Shown: positions 62,195-64,000 of the stretch, piece by piece
Position numbering within the stretch: the first letter of the stretch is position 1
Layout of the letters: every line of letters starts with the position of its first letter
Assembly: GCF_012931985.1 (NCBI RefSeq)
Contig: NZ_JAAFGM010000011.1
Location: 1 to 64,000 of the forward strand
Direction of reading: 5' to 3'
Length of the DNA: 64,000 bases
Source: Candidatus Roseilinea sp. NK_OTU-006
Lineage (GTDB): Bacteria; Chloroflexota; Anaerolineae; J036; Brachytrichaceae
Translations under genes and position numbers: made by a program
The notes under the pieces: model-generated
The model's database searches: none
What the model saw: only the letters and a program-made list of their open reading frames with translations
Told to the model about the DNA's origin: nothing

Positions 62195-63703
62195 TCAGCG
62201 CTTCCCGCTTGCCAGCGCCAGCACGCGCTCTTGGGTAGCCTCTGCGCGCGAGAGTTGGCCGGCCAGACGACCTTCGCTCATCACCAGGATGCGATCGCTC
62301 ATGGCCAGCATCTCCGGCAGCTCCGATGAGATCAGCAAGATGGCCATGCCGCGATGCGCCAGCTCGTCAATCAGGGCGTGAATCTCGGCCTTGGCGCCCA
62401 CGTCAATGCCGCGCGTGGGTTCGTCGAGCAGCAGCACGTTGAGGTTGGCGGCCAGCCACTTGGCCAGCACCACCTTTTGCTGGTTGCCGCCGGAGAGCGA
62501 GCCGACGAGCAAGTCGGTGCGCGGGGGGCGCACTTGTAGCTCGTCCACGTAGCGCTGCGCGGTGCGTTCCACCTCCGGCCAACTGATGAACTGCCCGCCG
62601 CGCGCCAGTTGGCGCAGCACCGTGAGCGTCGTGTTGTCCCGCACAGTCATGCCCAGCACCAGCCCTTGCACTTTGCGGTCCTCGGGCACATAACCGATGC
62701 CCAGCCGTCGCGCGTCCTGTGGCGAGCGGATGTGCACCGGCCGACCGTTCAGCCGAATCGTGCCGCTATCTACGCGGTCGGCGCCGAAGATAGCCCGCGC
62801 CACTTCCGTGCGCCCAGAGCCGACCAGCCCGGCCAGCCCGACCACCTCGCCGGCGCGGATGTGGAAGGTGATGTCCTCGATCACGCCGCGCCGCGTCAAG
62901 CCCTCCACCTCCAACACCACCGCGCCCGGCTGGGCCGGCCGCTTGGGGTAGAGGTTCTCGATCGGGCGGCCCACCATCATAGCGATCAGGCGCGCGTCGC
63001 TGGCCTCGGCGATGGGCAGCCCGCCGGCGTTTTGGCCATCGCGCAGCACCACGACGCGGTCGCAAATGGCGCGCACCTCGTTCAGGCGGTGCGAGACGAA
63101 CACCACGCCCAGGCCGCGCGCCTTCAGCCGGCGGATGATCGCGAAGAGGTGTTCCACTTCCTCATCCGGCAGCGCCGAGGTCGGCTCATCCATCACGATC
63201 AGCCGGGCGTCGAACGCCAGCGCCTTGGCGATCTCGGTGAGCTGCTGAAAGGCGACTGACAGCTCGCCAACTTTGCGGCGCGGGTCCAGCCCGACGATGC
63301 CGAGCTGCTCGAAGAGCGCCTGTGTCTCCCGCGCGCGGCGGGCGCGGTCAACGAAGCCCAGCTTGCCCAGCAGCTTGCTCATGCGCTGCGGCCGATGCAA
63401 GAAGACGTTCTCGGCGACGGTCTGGTTCGGCGTGAGGTTCAGCTCCTGGTAGATGACGGCGACGCCCAGCCGCTGGGCGTCCTGTGGGTTGTGGATGGCG
63501 ACCGGCCGGCCGTCCATGAGGATGTCGCCCTGGTCGCGGGTGTGCACGCCGGCCAGGATTTTGATGAGCGTGGATTTGCCGGCGCCGTTCTCGCCCAGCA
63601 GCCCCACCACCTCGCCGCGGTCCACCGCGAAGTGCACGTTGTCCAGCGCCTGTGTGCCGCCGAAGCGCTTGCTGATGCCGCGCATCTCCAAGAGCATAGC
63701 CAT
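62195..63703 (-). CDS. Sugar ABC transporter ATPase (RbsA/CUT2-type, two ATPase domains)
   Basis: The 502-residue protein has two fused ATPase domains, as in RbsA. The first has GENGAGKST and LIVMDEPTSAL with a weak signature (LSVAFQQLTEIAKAL). The second has a degenerate P-loop (GLVGSGRTEVARAI) but the full LSGGNQQKVVLAKWL and LLLDEPTRGIDVG. Degeneracy in the second P-loop is normal for this family. ATG 63703 is chosen because TACAAT lies 8 nt upstream, indicating a leaderless first gene of the operon. Confidence 0.93.
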   Translation of the reverse strand: MAMLLEMRGISKRFGGTQALDNVHFAVDRGEVVGLLGENGAGKSTLIKILAGVHTRDQGDILMDGRPVAIHNPQDAQRLGVAVIYQELNLTPNQTVAENVFLHRPQRMSKLLGKLGFVDRARRARETQALFEQLGIVGLDPRRKVGELSVAFQQLTEIAKALAFDARLIVMDEPTSALPDEEVEHLFAIIRRLKARGLGVVFVSHRLNEVRAICDRVVVLRDGQNAGGLPIAEASDARLIAMMVGRPIENLYPKRPAQPGAVVLEVEGLTRRGVIEDITFHIRAGEVVGLAGLVGSGRTEVARAIFGADRVDSGTIRLNGRPVHIRSPQDARRLGIGYVPEDRKVQGLVLGMTVRDNTTLTVLRQLARGGQFISWPEVERTAQRYVDELQVRPPRTDLLVGSLSGGNQQKVVLAKWLAANLNVLLLDEPTRGIDVGAKAEIHALIDELAHRGMAILLISSELPEMLAMSDRILVMSEGRLAGQLSRAEATQERVLALASGKR

Positions 63704-63711
63704 CAGCCAGG

Positions 63712-63717
63712 ATTGTA
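63712..63717 (-). promoter_or_regulatory. -10 box TACAAT of the sugar ABC operon
   Basis: TACAAT on the minus strand ends 8 nt before the ATG at 63703. No -35 or operator was recognised. The rest of the gap to 63923 shows no gene. Confidence 0.45.
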
Positions 63718-63923
63718 GGGCAACTGCGCCGCGGGGCAAGGGGAGCGGTTGGGCGCAGGGCTTACGCATGGGCAGAGGATCAGTCGCGCGCCCGCCTGCG
63801 CGATTGCTTGCCGGCTGGGACGAGCGCTGCCGCCTGAACCGGCTCACGGGCGACCTTAAAACTCTTAGATGCGTTTGCCCTCGACGCTGGATAGACGCGG
63901 CTGACCTGGCGCTGCCGATTCGT

Positions 63924-64000
63924 CTAACGCAGTCCCCTCAATCGCCAGAACATCCCCACCGCCCCGAGCTGAACGACGACCGAGAAGGCGATGAGCGCCG
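63924..64000 (-). CDS. C-terminal end of a membrane protein (partial)
   Basis: Reading in from the right edge, the minus strand encodes a hydrophobic helix (ALIAFSVVVQLGAVGMFW) followed by basic RLRGLR and a TAG stop at 63924-63926. This is a plausible last helix of a transporter, but only 24 residues are visible and the family cannot be told. Confidence 0.4.
   Translation of the reverse strand, partial: ALIAFSVVVQLGAVGMFWRLRGLR

Overview
The window is about 62% GC and gene-dense, with short gaps and many ATGA stop/start overlaps. It looks like a chromosome segment of a Chloroflexota bacterium, perhaps an Anaerolineae relative. The evidence is an auracyanin-like blue copper lipoprotein, a glutamine synthetase of a non-enterobacterial type, secreted proteins with Pro/Thr-rich (PTPTP) linkers, and Rex, RNase Y and FmdB-type proteins. 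This placement is inferred from gene content only. Housekeeping genes dominate, with no prophage, CRISPR array or integrated plasmid. A transposase fragment touches the left edge and a membrane-protein tail touches the right edge.

Layout. 0-4.6 kb: IS630-like transposase start, then a minus-strand operon (M28 peptidase, PstS-like lipoprotein, CCA-adding enzyme) and an auracyanin-like gene with a strong terminator. 4.6-11.3 kb: plus-strand recX, rny, yebC, ruvC, ruvA, murJ and a small membrane protein. 11.3-16.8 kb: minus-strand secreted PPC-repeat protein, pheS, an unknown protein and a ResB-like protein. 17-25.3 kb: HtrA protease, MFS exporter, 95-aa conserved protein, FeS-type photolyase, GH5-like lipoprotein, SH3b protein and M1-type metallopeptidase. 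25.7-34 kb: LarA-like protein, a CoxM-CoxS fusion, era, UbiB kinase, a metallo-beta-lactamase-fold protein and prs. 34-41.3 kb: an SRPBCC-PDZ-DinB fusion, a MacA/MacB-type exporter (adaptor, one ATPase, two permeases) and a DtxR-like regulator.

41.5-50.1 kb is the most unusual region. It is a minus-strand carbohydrate cluster: aldehyde dehydrogenase, a 1302-residue four-domain fusion (FGGY kinase, D-2-hydroxyacid dehydrogenase, SCP2, class II aldolase), a DMT-type membrane protein and a GH2 beta-glucuronidase that also ends in an SCP2 domain. A reasonable inference is that a glycoside (probably a glucuronide) is hydrolysed and a derived sugar is phosphorylated, cleaved by the aldolase, and its aldehyde oxidised. 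The recurring SCP2 domains suggest a hydrophobic ligand or a scaffolding role.

50.3-64 kb: tRNA-Leu, tig and clpP; small proteins, a histidine phosphatase and rsmD; divergent NAGPA-like lipoprotein and trmFO; rex; a small lipoprotein; glnA behind a near-consensus promoter; and a complete sugar ABC importer operon (ATPase, permease, Tat-lipoprotein binding protein) ending in a FmdB-like zinc ribbon gene.

Two features recur across the window. Several genes have a TANAAT-like -10 box only 7-11 nt upstream of the start codon, which points to leaderless or nearly leaderless mRNAs. Degenerate 7-bp tandem repeats sit at gene borders and, twice, inside the photolyase reading frame.
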